Shown: one piece after another, positions 31,511 to 42,346 of the stretch | Position numbering within the stretch: the stretch's first letter is position 1 | How the letters are laid out: the number at the start of each line of letters is the position of its first letter | DNA from: Porpolomopsis calyptriformis | Lineage: Eukaryota > Basidiomycota > Agaricomycetes > Agaricales > Hygrophoraceae | DNA length: 64,000 nucleotides | NCBI GenBank assembly: GCA_951640195.1 | Contig: OX621177.1 | Location: 20,191 to 84,190, forward strand | Direction: 5' to 3' | Notes under the pieces: model-generated | Seen by the model: only the letters and a program-made list of their open reading frames with translations | What the model was told of the DNA's origin: nothing | The model's database searches: none | Program-made: the position numbers and the translations under genes

Positions 31511-32758
31511 TTATAACCTAATAGGGAAATGGTAATCTAATAAAAGATTAATAGGGGTTATGTAATCATGAGTATCTGGAGTACTCCAGATACTCATATT
31601 TAGATTTGATTATATTATTTAAATTTAAATTACCTAATTTAGGAGGATTAGGTAAATAATGTTTAGTTCTTTTAAGTATGATATATTCAGTTTTACTACA
31701 CTCATCAAATATTAATTTAAACCTATTATCTACTATATTTTGTTTATTTCTACAATGAAATTTCATTAAAAAATCCTCCAGAAAATCAATATCAGATTGA
31801 CGAGATTTAGTAATATCTCATAATAAATCTTTAAGATGTAAGTTTTCTTCGTTTAAATATAGATTATTTAATTCTATATCAACTAGACAAGCTGTAATAG
31901 TAAAAAGTGCTATGAATACAGTTATACCTCCAATAATTTTAGTTTTATTATAATCAGTATTCGGATCTGGTGGAGTAACTGAATCAAGTATTACCGATGT
32001 ATCAGTTATAGGGGTAATATAATCCCGATTGTGTTTGGAGAGAGGAAATAACCGATTAGAGAATAATGTTTTTAATCATTCTTTATAAGTTGAGTAAAAT
32101 TCTAATATTTCTTGATAATAGGGAATTAAAGACAGTGTTGAAGGCAAGTCGAATATGATTCATAGATTAAAGAATATAAAACTTAGTAATAGTTTAATTA
32201 ATGTTCATTTGATTCTTCTCTTTATAACCCTTTTAATTTTGATTGCTATCGGTATCAGGATACCCTTATAATGTTTAATAATTTGAGTACTTATCAGTAA
32301 AATAATAATTGAGGATGTAATAATTAAAATTACCAAAATCAATAATATTAAAATAATACTTACATCACCGAAATCGGCGAATACCCGAATCCGAGTATCT
32401 GGAGTACTCCAGATACTCAATTGGGATTATCCCCTAGTTCAAGTATTGAGGGTATAAATAAACCTTCGTTACCCGTCGCCTCATAAGCCGTGTGAAACGA
32501 ATCAGTAGAACCACTGTGATCGGATCCCCAATCGGTATTAGAGTGGTTTGAAAAGGATGATAGTGAAGAATTCCCTGATATTTGGGAATTAGTAGAAAAT
32601 TGAAAAGATGGGGTAGAAGAAAAAGATGTTGTAGATGAGATAGGTGATCTAGGAGTAGAAGAGAAATTATTGTTACTTCAAGTATAACCCTTTAACTGGT
32701 GGAAAGGGTTAAGTAAATAAGAGCTATATAAATTGTTAAATGTATTTTTAATATTCAT
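31511..32758 (-). pseudogene. Ser-rich membrane ORF interrupted by palindromes
   Basis: Starts with an ATG overlapping the end of the 34,151-32,748 ORF. The Ser/Thr/Asn-rich N-terminus (SSTPRSPISSTTSFSSTPSF) runs to LELGDNPN, where the palindrome at 32,393-32,418 breaks the frame. Removing 26 nt gives NPN-WIRVFADFGDVSIILILL and an uninterrupted protein with a long hydrophobic helix, a basic stretch (IKIKRVIKRRIKWT), another helix (ITVFIALFTITACLVDI) and a hydrophilic end. A second palindrome at 31,570-31,595 lies near the C-terminus; the gene ends at 31,548 with it or 31,511 without it. No family recognised. Confidence 0.65.
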
Positions 32759-34151
32759 CCACATCTTCTTCGATAATTTCTTCTATTCAGTTTTTAAGAT
32801 TAGATTTTGCTGTGTGATATGATTGAATTGTATCACCTGAGGCTGTGGAAGCTATAGAATTTCTATTTAACCTTTGATCATGGAATCAAGTGTTAGATGT
32901 TCTTCTAACTCTATTTTCAAATGATATAGCTGAAGATGTATTAGAATTTAAAGGTAAGATAGAATTATCATCAAACACTGGTGTGGAACATGTTGAGGAT
33001 CCAGAGTAATAACTAGTTTCTGCGAATGAGTTAGCGTATGTTCTGCTGTTATTCAATCGACCGTAAGCCTCTCTTCTATGATTACCTAAGTTAGGAGATA
33101 AATCATCAATGTGGCCTTGTTGTCTTAACAGATTATACATTTTTACACTATCTGTATTATTATTCGAGTCTTCACTATAATCACTTCAATGACTTTCTAA
33201 TCGCTGACCATCTCGCACCCTGTCCGGGTAACCATTATAATTAATAATTTTTCTTCGGCGAACAGTTTTTGGATCTACCTCGGAGGTAAAATCGTGTATA
33301 CATAACATTTTTAAAATTGATTTGTTTATTTTGGATATGAGACCCTTTAAACCTGTTGGGAGTAAATAATTTAAAAGATAATCATTCCCTAATTGGTTAT
33401 CGATTACATAATATTTGATTATTAAGATCGCGAACGCAATGTAAACAATTACTCGTAATAATTGTTTTTTATTAGTCACAATAAGAGATAATAATAAATT
33501 ATAGTATGCAATAATAAATGAGATTTGGAATAAGTTGAAAAGATGTAATTTAAATATCTTAATTTTACTCCACCCTCCGATTCCGTTTACAATGTGAAAT
33601 AAATTGTAAATGCTTATAATTAATAAAATATATTTAAAATAGGTAAGGTTTAATAAATCATAGTTAGTGATCGGGGAAGCCAAATAATCACCTATTAATC
33701 AAGATGGATTATCTATAAGATCTTTATAAATCTCAGTTAGTTGAGCATCAGCTATATTAGCTTTTTCTGGGTCTATCACACCTTTATACTCCAAATCTGT
33801 TAATAAATCTTTAATATCTAAAACATCACTAGATCAAAGATCTTCCATTATTGGTTCTAACTCATCATTAATTATTTCAACTATATCTTCAATATTATCA
33901 CAATCTATTATTTCATCAATCAATTCCTTATGTCTTTCATAAGTGTACTTATACTCGTTGAATCTAATTTCACTCATTGGAAGAGATACTAAATCTCCAT
34001 TATCCCCTCACACAGCTGGATCTGTTATATTGTGAGTAAATGATGATAAGCTAATTATTCTGGTAATGGTTAATATAAATGAAATGGTTAAGGAGATTAT
34101 ATAAACATCTGATAATTTAATCTTTCTTAAAAAGTGATTAAATTTTGACAT
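32748..34151 (-). CDS. orf467: multi-pass membrane protein of unknown function
   Basis: 467 aa, uninterrupted when TGA is Trp (several TGA codons; hidden under the standard code). Begins MSKFNHFLRKIKLSDVYIIS. Hydrophobic helices lie near residues 15-38 and in the 160-265 region (FKYILLIISIYNLFHIVNG; LLRVIVYIAFAILIIKYYVI). The C-terminal third is hydrophilic, Ser/Asn/Arg-rich, and ends EEIIEEDVDEY. Paralogous to the degraded copy at 28,065-29,599. Upstream sequence (34,152-34,492) is probably its original N-terminus. The stop overlaps the start of the next minus-strand ORF, as in a compact plasmid operon. Confidence 0.7.
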
Positions 34152-34492
34152 TATTGATAACCCTGATTTAATTCAGTTTGGTAATAGATCATAATAGGTT
34201 AATTTATTAATTAACTTCTCTCATTGTTTATCCGTATACTGAGTATCTGGAGTACTCCGGATACTCGATAATAATCTTTTACACGTTGTAATCTTTCAAA
34301 CCTATCTGTTTCATAATCTATTAGTGTTTTAATTTCATCTTACCCATATAAAGATAAAAAGTTTATTAAATTATCTGAATCCCCGATCTGATCTAATATA
34401 TTAAACTTTTTCCTCGGCGATCTGTAGTGTAAATATAAAACCAATATTTCTAGGAAATAGGCTATAAATTTGCAAATTAAATTTAAAATCAT
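34152..34492 (-). pseudogene. Detached N-terminus of orf467
   Basis: Reads MILNLICKFIAYFLEILVLY on the minus strand, then YRSPRKKFNILDQIGDS, an in-frame TAA, DRFERLQRVKDYY, and the palindrome at 34,241-34,266. Excising 26 nt gives YY-QYTDKQWEKLINKL, aligned with YY-QYSDKDWNNLTKSE in copy 2, and puts the frame in phase with orf467 (105 codons upstream). The TAA and the palindrome separate it from orf467 today. Confidence 0.65.
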
Positions 34493-34747
34493 ATTTTTTA
34501 GATTTAATTAATAATTAATAGTAATCAAAATTTAATAATTAAGATTTATTAAGTATAAATTATAAATTTTATGTTATTTTATAATCTTTTTTAAAAAATA
34601 ATTTAAAAAATTTTAACAAACTTTAATGTAATTTAAATTTATCGGGTGCAGAGAGAATAATATCTATTATTCTAATTTATTAGTGCCAATCCCGATTACA
34701 AAGCTAAAATTCTAGAATAATAATTAATAAAAATAAATAACAACAAA

Positions 34748-35672
34748 ATGAATGTAATAAATTATCTATTACCTAAAAATTTAACATTAATAAAAAAAAC
34801 CCTTTAGGGATTGTACTAGCTTTTAAAAAAATCTTTAAAAATAAAGATAAAATGGCTGTGATATTGTTTTATGACTTCTCCACAGGCAGAATAGAAAGAT
34901 ATTTGGTGAACACATCTAATAAAAATGATGATAAAATAACATCTTCAATTAATAATGATATCTTCTATTTTAATAATAAAAATATCTTATTAATTTTACT
35001 GATGAACATTTACACTCGAGTATCTGGAGTACACCAGATACTCTGATCATAAAGAGATATTTAGATTTGATCAAAACATAATGAGTGAAGGTACATTATC
35101 TACAAAATTTTATGATTTATTTATTTGAGAGTTGTTAAGAGATTATTTAACTAACGTATTGCTTTTTAATCGACTTCGCCTAATTCAGCTATCAAAACCC
35201 AGATATGAATGTTCTTAGAAGGTTGACTAAACCGTTGGATTGAAATCCCGATTGATGTTAAAATTAAGACAAGTCAAGGTGATCTCCCACTAGGTACAGG
35301 TATTATTCCTCAAGGTGTTGATCAAATAATTCAAAGCGATAAAAAATATAAATTAAAAGATATAGATATGTTTACACCAACAACTTTTTTTAAATTTAAT
35401 AAAAATCTACCTAACGTAATTTACTTACCAATGATTTTTATAAACTCATTTATCACTAAAAATTTATCAAAATTAAATCGTAATTTATCTATAAGAACTT
35501 TAGATAAAAAAGATTACTCACAATCGAGTATCTGGTGTACTCCAGATACTCATTATTAGATTTAAAATCTACAATTATGTTTAAAAATATTGAAAATACA
35601 CGTGATTTAAGCATAAGAATTAAAAATTTTAATTATAACATTGGGAAACGAATTAATAAATTGAATAAATAA
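34748..35672 (+). pseudogene. Broken plus-strand ORF in the plasmid zone
   Basis: Fragments in different frames: FYDFSTGRIERYLVNTSNKN; FTDEHLHS-DHKEIFRFDQNI across the palindrome at 35,018-35,043; then ending DMFTPTTFFKFNKNLPNVIY and DYSQS-LLDLKSTIMFKNI across the palindrome at 35,526-35,551 (TAA 35,670). Both palindrome junctions read on after removing 26 nt. A GC insert near 35,170-35,260 adds a further break. No family recognised; the palindromes are 35,018-35,043 and 35,526-35,551. Confidence 0.55.
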
Positions 35673-35767
35673 ATAAACACTTTTTTTTTTAAATAAAAAT
35701 AACCTTCAATTTGTCTATCAAAATTTACCTTATGGTATGTCAAATTGACGAGAAGAATATAATAATT

Positions 35768-35890
35768 AAGGATTTAATCAATATAAATTACTAATTTAAT
35801 GATATATTTAGTTAGACGTGTAAACCAATGATAAAACTAAATATAGGTTAGTAAGCATAGCTAACATTTAATAATTAATACAGAAATTAA
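35768..35890 (+). promoter_or_regulatory. cox1-type leader upstream of orf245
   Basis: Contains TTACTAATTTAATGATATAT (compare 987) and ATAGGTTAGTAAGCATAGCT (compare 1203 in the cox1 leader), in the same order and shortly before the ATG. Confidence 0.75.
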
Positions 35891-36628
35891 ATGAAAAATA
35901 TACAAAGATTCTTTCAAGGTTTAACATTAACAACTTTTGGTTTAGGTGTTTATAATACTATAAAAAATTCTAATAATAAAGATTTATTTAATAAATTAAT
36001 TTTAGAACAAGAAAAAAATAGCAAATTAATAGATGAAATAGATAAATTGAAAACAAAAGTTAGTGAACAAGAAATTTTAAATTTAGAAAATGACAATGAA
36101 GTACTAAGAAAATCTCTTGATGTAATCACTTCAAAATCTGAAATTGAAAACGATATCGAAAATTTAAAAAATTTAAGTGAATCAGATCAATCTTCGAATG
36201 TGATAGATGAAGATAAATTAAATAATTTAATAGATAAACTAAGTAGAGATTTTAAAGATAATACTGATAAAACAGAGCAACTAATTAAAACTATTAAAGA
36301 TATTTTAGATTCCGATACTAATAATTTTATAAACTTAAATTCAATACAAAATTTATATGATAATTTAAGTTTAACAGAATCACTCGCACTTGTTCATATA
36401 TCTGGTTCTTTAGCAATCTTAATTTCTTTATACACTATTATTTTAATTCTTTTTGGTGATAAATTAATATTACACTTTAAAATAGAAGAAAAATACCCTA
36501 GATTAGCAAAATTTATTAAAATTAGAAGACAAATACAAAACTATAGTATAACTTTTAATTTTACACTAATTATAATTATTTTATTGATTACTATTTTCTT
36601 AAATTTATTTATCTTATTTAAATTTTAA
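35891..36628 (+). CDS. orf245: coiled-coil protein with C-terminal membrane hairpin
   Basis: 245 aa. N-terminal motif NIQRFFQGLTLTTFGLGVYN, long charged coiled-coil-like region (about 30-150, K/E/D/N-rich with heptad Leu/Ile), helix 1 (ISGSLAILISLYTIILILF, about 172-190), loop HFKIEEKYPRLAKFIKIRRQ followed by IQNY, helix 2 (about 222-243). Same architecture as orf215, orf304 and orf246. Preceded by a cox1-like leader. It lies between broken plasmid genes and has no frame break, unlike its neighbours, which suggests selection or recent arrival. Function unknown. Confidence 0.8.
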   Translation: MKNIQRFFQGLTLTTFGLGVYNTIKNSNNKDLFNKLILEQEKNSKLIDEIDKLKTKVSEQEILNLENDNEVLRKSLDVITSKSEIENDIENLKNLSESDQSSNVIDEDKLNNLIDKLSRDFKDNTDKTEQLIKTIKDILDSDTNNFINLNSIQNLYDNLSLTESLALVHISGSLAILISLYTIILILFGDKLILHFKIEEKYPRLAKFIKIRRQIQNYSITFNFTLIIIILLITIFLNLFILFKF

Positions 36629-36985
36629 TAGTGAAATAACCCTTGAACATTTGGAATATATTAGTAAACTATTAAGATAAATATAAATAAGACACTTAAG
36701 CTAAATGAGGCGATTAAACTCATACTTCTTCAACCTTCTCTCTAATATTAAATTAATTAATCAAATTTATAATTTAATTGTTACTGACAATAAAAGACAG
36801 ATTATTTACAGTCAAAATAATAAATTTATAAACACTAAACCATTAAAATTAAATAAGGGAACAATTGAAGAATAATATTTACCCCCTCACGAATATTCTA
36901 AACAACCTAATACAACAACTTGAATTGAAATATACAACCTTTCCACTAATAATTAATTAAGCGATCAGTACCTTTATAACTTTTA
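36629..36985. other. Spacer with one possible short ORF
   Basis: Mostly AT-rich. A 56-codon plus-strand frame (36,707-36,877, MRRLNSYFFNLLSNIKLINQ...) is possible but has no support beyond being open. Confidence 0.3.
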
Positions 36986-38404
36986 TTATTTATGATATAA
37001 ACATTTATAGAAAATTTGTGGAGATAGATACTTATATTGTAGTTGAATTATATCGTTAATTGAATAATTTTCTTGGTAGTTATATAACGAATCATCATCA
37101 ATTATTAAGTTTACATAGAATGCATAATTTAAACCCAATCGACCATATAAATTAACCATTAGAAGTTTAGATATTAAATACATTGGGTGATCTAATCCCG
37201 ATTGGGTGAGCTTCTTTAATTTTATATAGTTGATAGATATAATCCTTAAATATATATTCTTGCTCAAATATGTATCCTCTTAGAACTTTAAATTTATATC
37301 CATATTTCATTGCATTAAACATTTCTAATCGCCGATTGGAAAATATATAATCAGCTCAAGTTCCTAAAGGAGATATAGTTCTGTATCCGTTTTTAGTTTT
37401 CACTTTAGTTTGTAATATAGGTATATTTAAATCTTTAGGTGTTTCAATTTCAACTTGTTCGGGGATTGAATCCAAATGGATTTTTAACAAGTTTAGTAAT
37501 ATCACCCTCGAAGAATTTAACATTACCAGTTGGCATAGGATATTTAAGCATTACTGAAGGATATTGCGAGTTTACATCATATAGGTATACATTTTCACCA
37601 TAAGGTATGAAAACATCAGTAGATCCACCAGTATAAGCTTTTCTAATATCGTGAAATGTTTGTCCAACAATTAAAGGAATTTTATAATCATTTAAGTATT
37701 TACATCTATAAGTTGCAAAAGTTAGTGAAGGCAGAGTTGTATAATTAGGTACATTTAAAGAAGATAGATCAAAAAATAGTTCATTAAATTTAACAATTAT
37801 CTGGTATAAACTTACACAATCGAGTATCTGGAGTACTCCAGATACTCTTGCATACAATATTTAATAGTTTCCCTTTTAAGACATCATTGCACATAATTAA
37901 CACCAAAGGATTCTAAATATAAGTTATATTCTTCTGCAATCGGTGTAGCCTAATCCGATCAGAAATGTCAGTAAAATATTTAAATTCTGGGACATTACCA
38001 ATGTAGTTTAGATTATCTTTATTAGGAAAATAATAAGGAAATATAGTTTTATTTTCAACTTGAAAAGCTTTAGCTAAATCTGATAATTTAAGTGGTAACA
38101 TTAATAATGAATCCCTAAAATTAATATGATATTTATCAAAAGATAATTTTAAATCTAGTAATCTATCATCTTTTTTAAGAGTATCCAGATGTGTATTTTC
38201 AAATGAAGATAATAAATTAATAAAGAAAGTACCATCAAATTTACTTAAGTTGTGAATGTAAATTTTATAATTGTTATATTTTTTATTAACCATATTTGAA
38301 GGATTAATTGATTTATTATTCTTTGAATAATTTGGAATAGGATTAACAATTTGTCTTAATATATCATTTAATAAATTGATTTTTATGTTAAGATTGTTGG
38401 TCAT
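36986..38404 (-). pseudogene. dpo: Family B DNA polymerase of mitochondrial plasmid type, broken
   Basis: Minus strand from ATG 38,404 (MTNNLNIKINLLNDILRQIV). Exonuclease motif II is HNLSKFDGTFFI and exo III is YCMQ-DCVSLYQIIVKF, split by the palindrome at 37,822-37,847. Polymerase motif A is LYDVNSQYPSVM and motif B is KLLMVNLYGRLG. Breaks: a 23-nt GC insert at 37,938-37,960, the palindrome, a further loss of frame near 37,450, and a 13-nt insert with duplicated CACCCA at 37,184-37,208. Motif C (DTD) is not seen, so the 3' end is truncated. Protein-primed polymerases of this kind replicate linear mitochondrial plasmids; this copy looks integrated and dead. Confidence 0.85.
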
Positions 38405-38438
38405 TATATACTCAAAATCATTTATTAAGTAAAATTGT

Positions 38439-38968
38439 ATTAAATCATGTTTGAGTTTCAGGTGTACACCAGATACTCGTAATAGAATTCACATTATTTT
38501 TATCATTATTAAGATTTATATAGTGTAGTAAGGCTTCTAAAAATTGAAAAGAATTATTTAAAAGTCTATTGTCAATTTCATAATGGTTTGTTAATTGAAA
38601 TATTCACGAATTATAATAATTATAAAAATTTAGATCTTCTAATTCTTGTTGAATGATCATATTTAATTAAATATTGAGTATCTGGAGTACACCAGATACT
38701 CAATATTTAATTTTCGTAATAAAACTAAATCATAGTGTAAAATTGTTAGTCTAATATCCTCTGGATGTAAATTATTTGTATAATTGTCCCATATTTTAAA
38801 TATTTCTTTATTTAAATTAATTAAGGCGATATAATCATATATAAAAAACTTAAATTTATTGTTATTTTTAAAGTTAAACTGATTATATGTTGTATTGTCA
38901 TTTTTTGTTGAAAATCTTTCATATATTGTATTTAATGCTAATTTTCTGTAATGTGCTAATTTATTCAT
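38439..38968 (-). other. Two small minus-strand frames upstream of dpo
   Basis: MNKLAHYRKLALNTIYERFS (from 38,968, about 100 aa, palindrome 38,676-38,701 near its end) and MIIQQELEDLNFYNYYNSWI (from 38,660; degenerate palindrome 38,453-38,478 at its end). Removing 26 nt gives short natural endings (KLNINI-stop; SITNMI-stop). They may be small plasmid genes or the damaged N-terminus of dpo. Confidence 0.45.
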
Positions 38969-39484
38969 TATAATTCATTTTTATTTTTAAAACAGAGGTT
39001 AATTTTATAAAAACTAAGTTAAAAAATAATAAAATATAGCCTAATCAGAGTATCTGGAGTACACCAGATACTCGGGATTATCTCTATTTTATTAGACAGG
39101 AAGTGAAATAAAGTATTATCTTCGATCGGATTAGGTGGGAGGGGGATCAGGGAAGTGTACCAATTTACAAACATATGAGAATTTGGAGTTTAATAAATCG
39201 ATGTTTTAATAGGTGTTATTTATAAAAGAGAGTTATTATAATTTTAAGCAGCCAACAGTATATATTGTAATATTTACTTTTTGATTAATTATTATTTAAA
39301 TCATTTGCTATTATCTTTGATATTACCTAATTCCTCTATAATCTCTCTAATCGGGAGTATCTGGTGTACACCAGATACTCGATTGCAATTAGCCTACTCA
39401 GAGTATCTGGAGTACTCCAGATACTCGGATTATAGTTTAAATCGGGATTGCAATCGGGATTATCCCGATTGCTATTAGCCAATA
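38969..39484. other. Spacer with three palindromes
   Basis: No gene. Palindromes at 39,048-39,073, 39,355-39,380 and 39,401-39,426. This is the junction between the plasmid-derived zone and the orf388-cox3 region. Confidence 0.7.
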
Positions 39485-39612
39485 CCGAACGGTGAGGCTG
39501 AAAGTTGTAGAATAGAACGAAAATAACAGTTAATATAATTAATAAAATATAATAATTAATCTAAAAATTGGTGTCTATAATAAAAAATTTTAAAAAAAAT
39601 TAAATTAAAAAA
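39485..39612 (+). promoter_or_regulatory. cox3-type leader upstream of orf388
   Basis: Shares ACCGAA(C/T)GGTGAG, GAATAGAACGAAAAT, and TTGGT(G/A)TCTATAATAAA in the same order with the cox3 leader (about 41,391-41,530). Confidence 0.8.
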
Positions 39613-40779
39613 ATGACAATAATTAATTTATTTTCTTATAATTTTCCTTCAATATTTTATATACAAAATATTGAAATATTTATCTTTATATTTACTTACT
39701 TTTTATATTTAGTTATATTTATTTTTATAGGTTTTTTTTTATATTTTACATTAACAGGATATATTGAAAAGTTTATGAATACTAGTATATTAAAAAAGTT
39801 TAATAAAAATAATTTATTTAATAAAATATTTTTTAGGTTTTTAATATTATATTTTATAATTGTTTTATCAAGTGATATTATATATTTAGATACTACAATT
39901 AACATTAAATTTAATGATCTAGATCTTAATATTAGTGGTGAGTATATTGATAAAATTTTTACACATTTTGGTGCAGCAAGTGCATTTGTAATTGGTTCTA
40001 GGTTAGCTGCAGCTTTTTTAATGAAACATTCTATAAGTTTAAGTAGTAAAATTGGAATAACTGTGGGAACTGGAGCGGGTAGTTCCGCTGCATTTCAAAT
40101 GGTAAATTATGGAACAGGGATCATTAGAGGAAAAATATTAGCTCAACAAGGGTTAAATGATGGAACAATAAATTTACATATCAAAGATGTTGTAGTTAAT
40201 AATGGTAATAATTCTAATAATTTAGTTTCATCACAAAATTTAGATCCAAATATTTTAATACCAAAATTTCAATTTAATCAATTAGAATGTTTAACTAAAT
40301 TTTATGAACTATATAATAATAAATTAGAAATGATAAATAAGGATAATTCAAATTCTAAAATAATACAAATAATTGAAAAACAAAATAATTGTAGCTTAAA
40401 CGATATATTTTCTAACTATAGTATAGATGAAATTATTATTAATTCTCCATTAGAACCTAATGATTTAGTAAATTTAAATATTAAAAATGATTTAATTACA
40501 ATGTTAAATTATAATTTAACAGTTAATTTAATAATGATATATTTAATTTTTATTTTAACTTTAATCTTTATTTTTAAATTTGTTTTAAATAAACAAATAT
40601 TTTTGGTAAAAATTAATAAGTTACCTTTAGGTAATTATTTAAATAATTTATTATTTAAATTAATATCCGCTTGGCAAAAGAGTAGTATTTTTTGAATATT
40701 ATTTATTTTGTTTGTTTTATTTGTATTTAGTTGTTCTTCAGCTTATGGTATTTTTGCTTGTTTATTTATTTTAAAATAA
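39613..40779 (+). CDS. orf388: large multi-helix membrane protein
   Basis: 388 aa when the TGA at 40,693 is Trp. Hydrophobic helices at about 20-50 and 72-92, a Gly/Ala/Ser-rich segment (FGAASAFVIGSRLAAAFL; GITVGTGAGSSAAF, about 117-160), a hydrophilic middle, INSPLEPND near 290, and C-terminal helices (about 305-325 and 355-385). It resembles orf409 in layout, in the Gly/Ala block and in the NSPLE motif. Preceded by a cox3-type leader and placed just before cox3. No known family. Intact. Confidence 0.78.
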
Positions 40780-40789
40780 TTTATGATAT

Positions 40790-40819
40790 TTAGTTCGGCG
40801 ATTATAATCGCCGAACTAA
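40790..40819. terminator. 30-bp perfect palindrome after orf388
   Basis: Arms TTAGTTCGGCGATTA and its complement, starting 10 bp after the orf388 stop. It would form a strong hairpin, possibly a 3'-end processing or protecting structure. Different in sequence from the 26-bp family. Confidence 0.7.
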
Positions 40820-41530
40820 TTTTAATTGGCTGATTTCCCGTGTAGTGTTATACTACCTTTTATAAAAACAATTACTAAGAGTTTTAAAAAATTTTTTATA
40901 TAATTTATATTTGTTTACCCCCTTTAATAATAAATTTTTTTATTTATTAAGTTTAATTTAATATTTAAAAGAAAGTTAATTCAGCTCGTTATTACCCGAA
41001 GCCATTTATTCCGAAAAAAAAACTAAATAATTAATTTAAGCAATTAACTGTGAACGTTTTTACGTTTACATTTTTTGAACAGTTATTAATTAAAATATTT
41101 CTAAATTATTACTTATATTTTATTCTATTTATGAACGGAATCGGGGTACATAGTCGAATTCAAGTTAATGTAGACAATTACCTAAACAACCTTGTTACCC
41201 GAATTCCCGTTGAGGATTAGTTTATCCGAAATGGGTTTATTTGAAAATTTTGCCGTATCTTTAATCGGGATTCCGATAATAATGGAAATTTAAATTTAAT
41301 AACAATAATGATTTATCCAATTCCTCTATAATTGTTATCACCGTTATTCGCAAAACCTAATACCCGATAGGCTAATTCGGGTATAAATTATACCGAATGG
41401 TGAGACGGATTGTTGAGGAATAGAACGAAAATTGAAATATAGTTACTTTAATTTTTATTAATTTAACTTTTTAATAACTGTTAATCTAACCGTTGGTATC
41501 TATAATAAATAAAATAAAAAATTAAATAAA
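40820..41530 (+). promoter_or_regulatory. cox3 leader with GC insert
   Basis: AT-rich block with AACGTTTTTACGTTTAC (41,053), a GC-rich insert (about 41,130-41,400), then TTAATCTAACCGTTGGT before the ATG. The two AT-rich blocks recur upstream of orf246 (58,682-58,894) and the second recurs upstream of orf388. Confidence 0.7.
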
Positions 41531-42346
41531 ATGAAAAATAATATAATACGAAGTCAATTTCAAGCTTTTCCTTATCATTTAGTAGATCCTTCTCCTTGAC
41601 CAATTTTAGTTGCATTTTCAGTGTTTTCTATGGCCATTGGTGCTGTAATGTATTTTCATGGGTTTTTATATGGAGGTTATTTATTAAGTTTAGGTTTTGT
41701 TATTACAGTTTATGGAATGATTCTTTGGTTTCGAGATGTAATATCTGAAGGAACATTATTAGGTTGGCACACAAAAGAAGTTAAAAGTGGTCTAATTATA
41801 GGAGTTGTTCTTTTTATTATTAGTGAAGTGTTTGCTTTCTTATCTATATTTTGGGCGTTTTTCCATTCAAGTTTATCTCCAGCCATAGAAATTGGAGGAA
41901 TATGGCCACCAGCTGGGATAACTCCTCTAGATGCTTTTGCAATACCTTTACTTAATACTTTTTTATTATTATCCTCTGGTGCTTTTGTCACTTATGGTCA
42001 CCATGCTTTAATAGGAGGTAATAGAAAAGGAGCCATTATTGGTACAGTTCTTACTATTATTTTTGCAATTATTTTTACAGCTTTACAATATTTTGAATAT
42101 TGTGAAGCAGCATTCACAATGTCTGATAGTGTTTATGGTTCAGCATTTTTTGCTTCAACTGGTCTACATGGTTTTCATGTTATAATAGGTACAATTTTTA
42201 TTTCAGTAGGATTATATAGAATAATTAATTATCATTTAACAGATACACATCATCAAGGGTTAGAAAGTTCTATACTTTATTGACACTTTGTGGATGTAGT
42301 GTGACTTTTTTTGTTTGTTGCGGTTTACTTCTGGAGTGGAAACTAA
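41531..42346 (+). CDS. cox3: Cytochrome c oxidase subunit 3
   Basis: 271 aa, complete. Landmarks: FPYHLVDPSPWPILVAFS, WFRDVISEGTLLGWHT, SEVFAFLSIFWAFFHSSLSP, WPPAGITPLDAFAIPLLNT, GFHVIIGTIFISVGLYRI and ESSILYWHFVDVVWLFLF; ends VYFWSGN. Trp by TGA at several sites. The last part was probably brought in by the downstream mobile element, because a second, different copy of the final 36 codons lies 2.4 kb downstream (44,759-44,868). Confidence 0.96.

Noticed and set aside
39613..40779. orf388 as a divergent nad or cox subunit
   Set aside because: No conserved motif of any respiratory subunit is present and all expected neighbours are found elsewhere as normal genes.
41710..41991. Minus-strand open frame inside cox3
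   Set aside because: Shadow of a well-conserved core gene.
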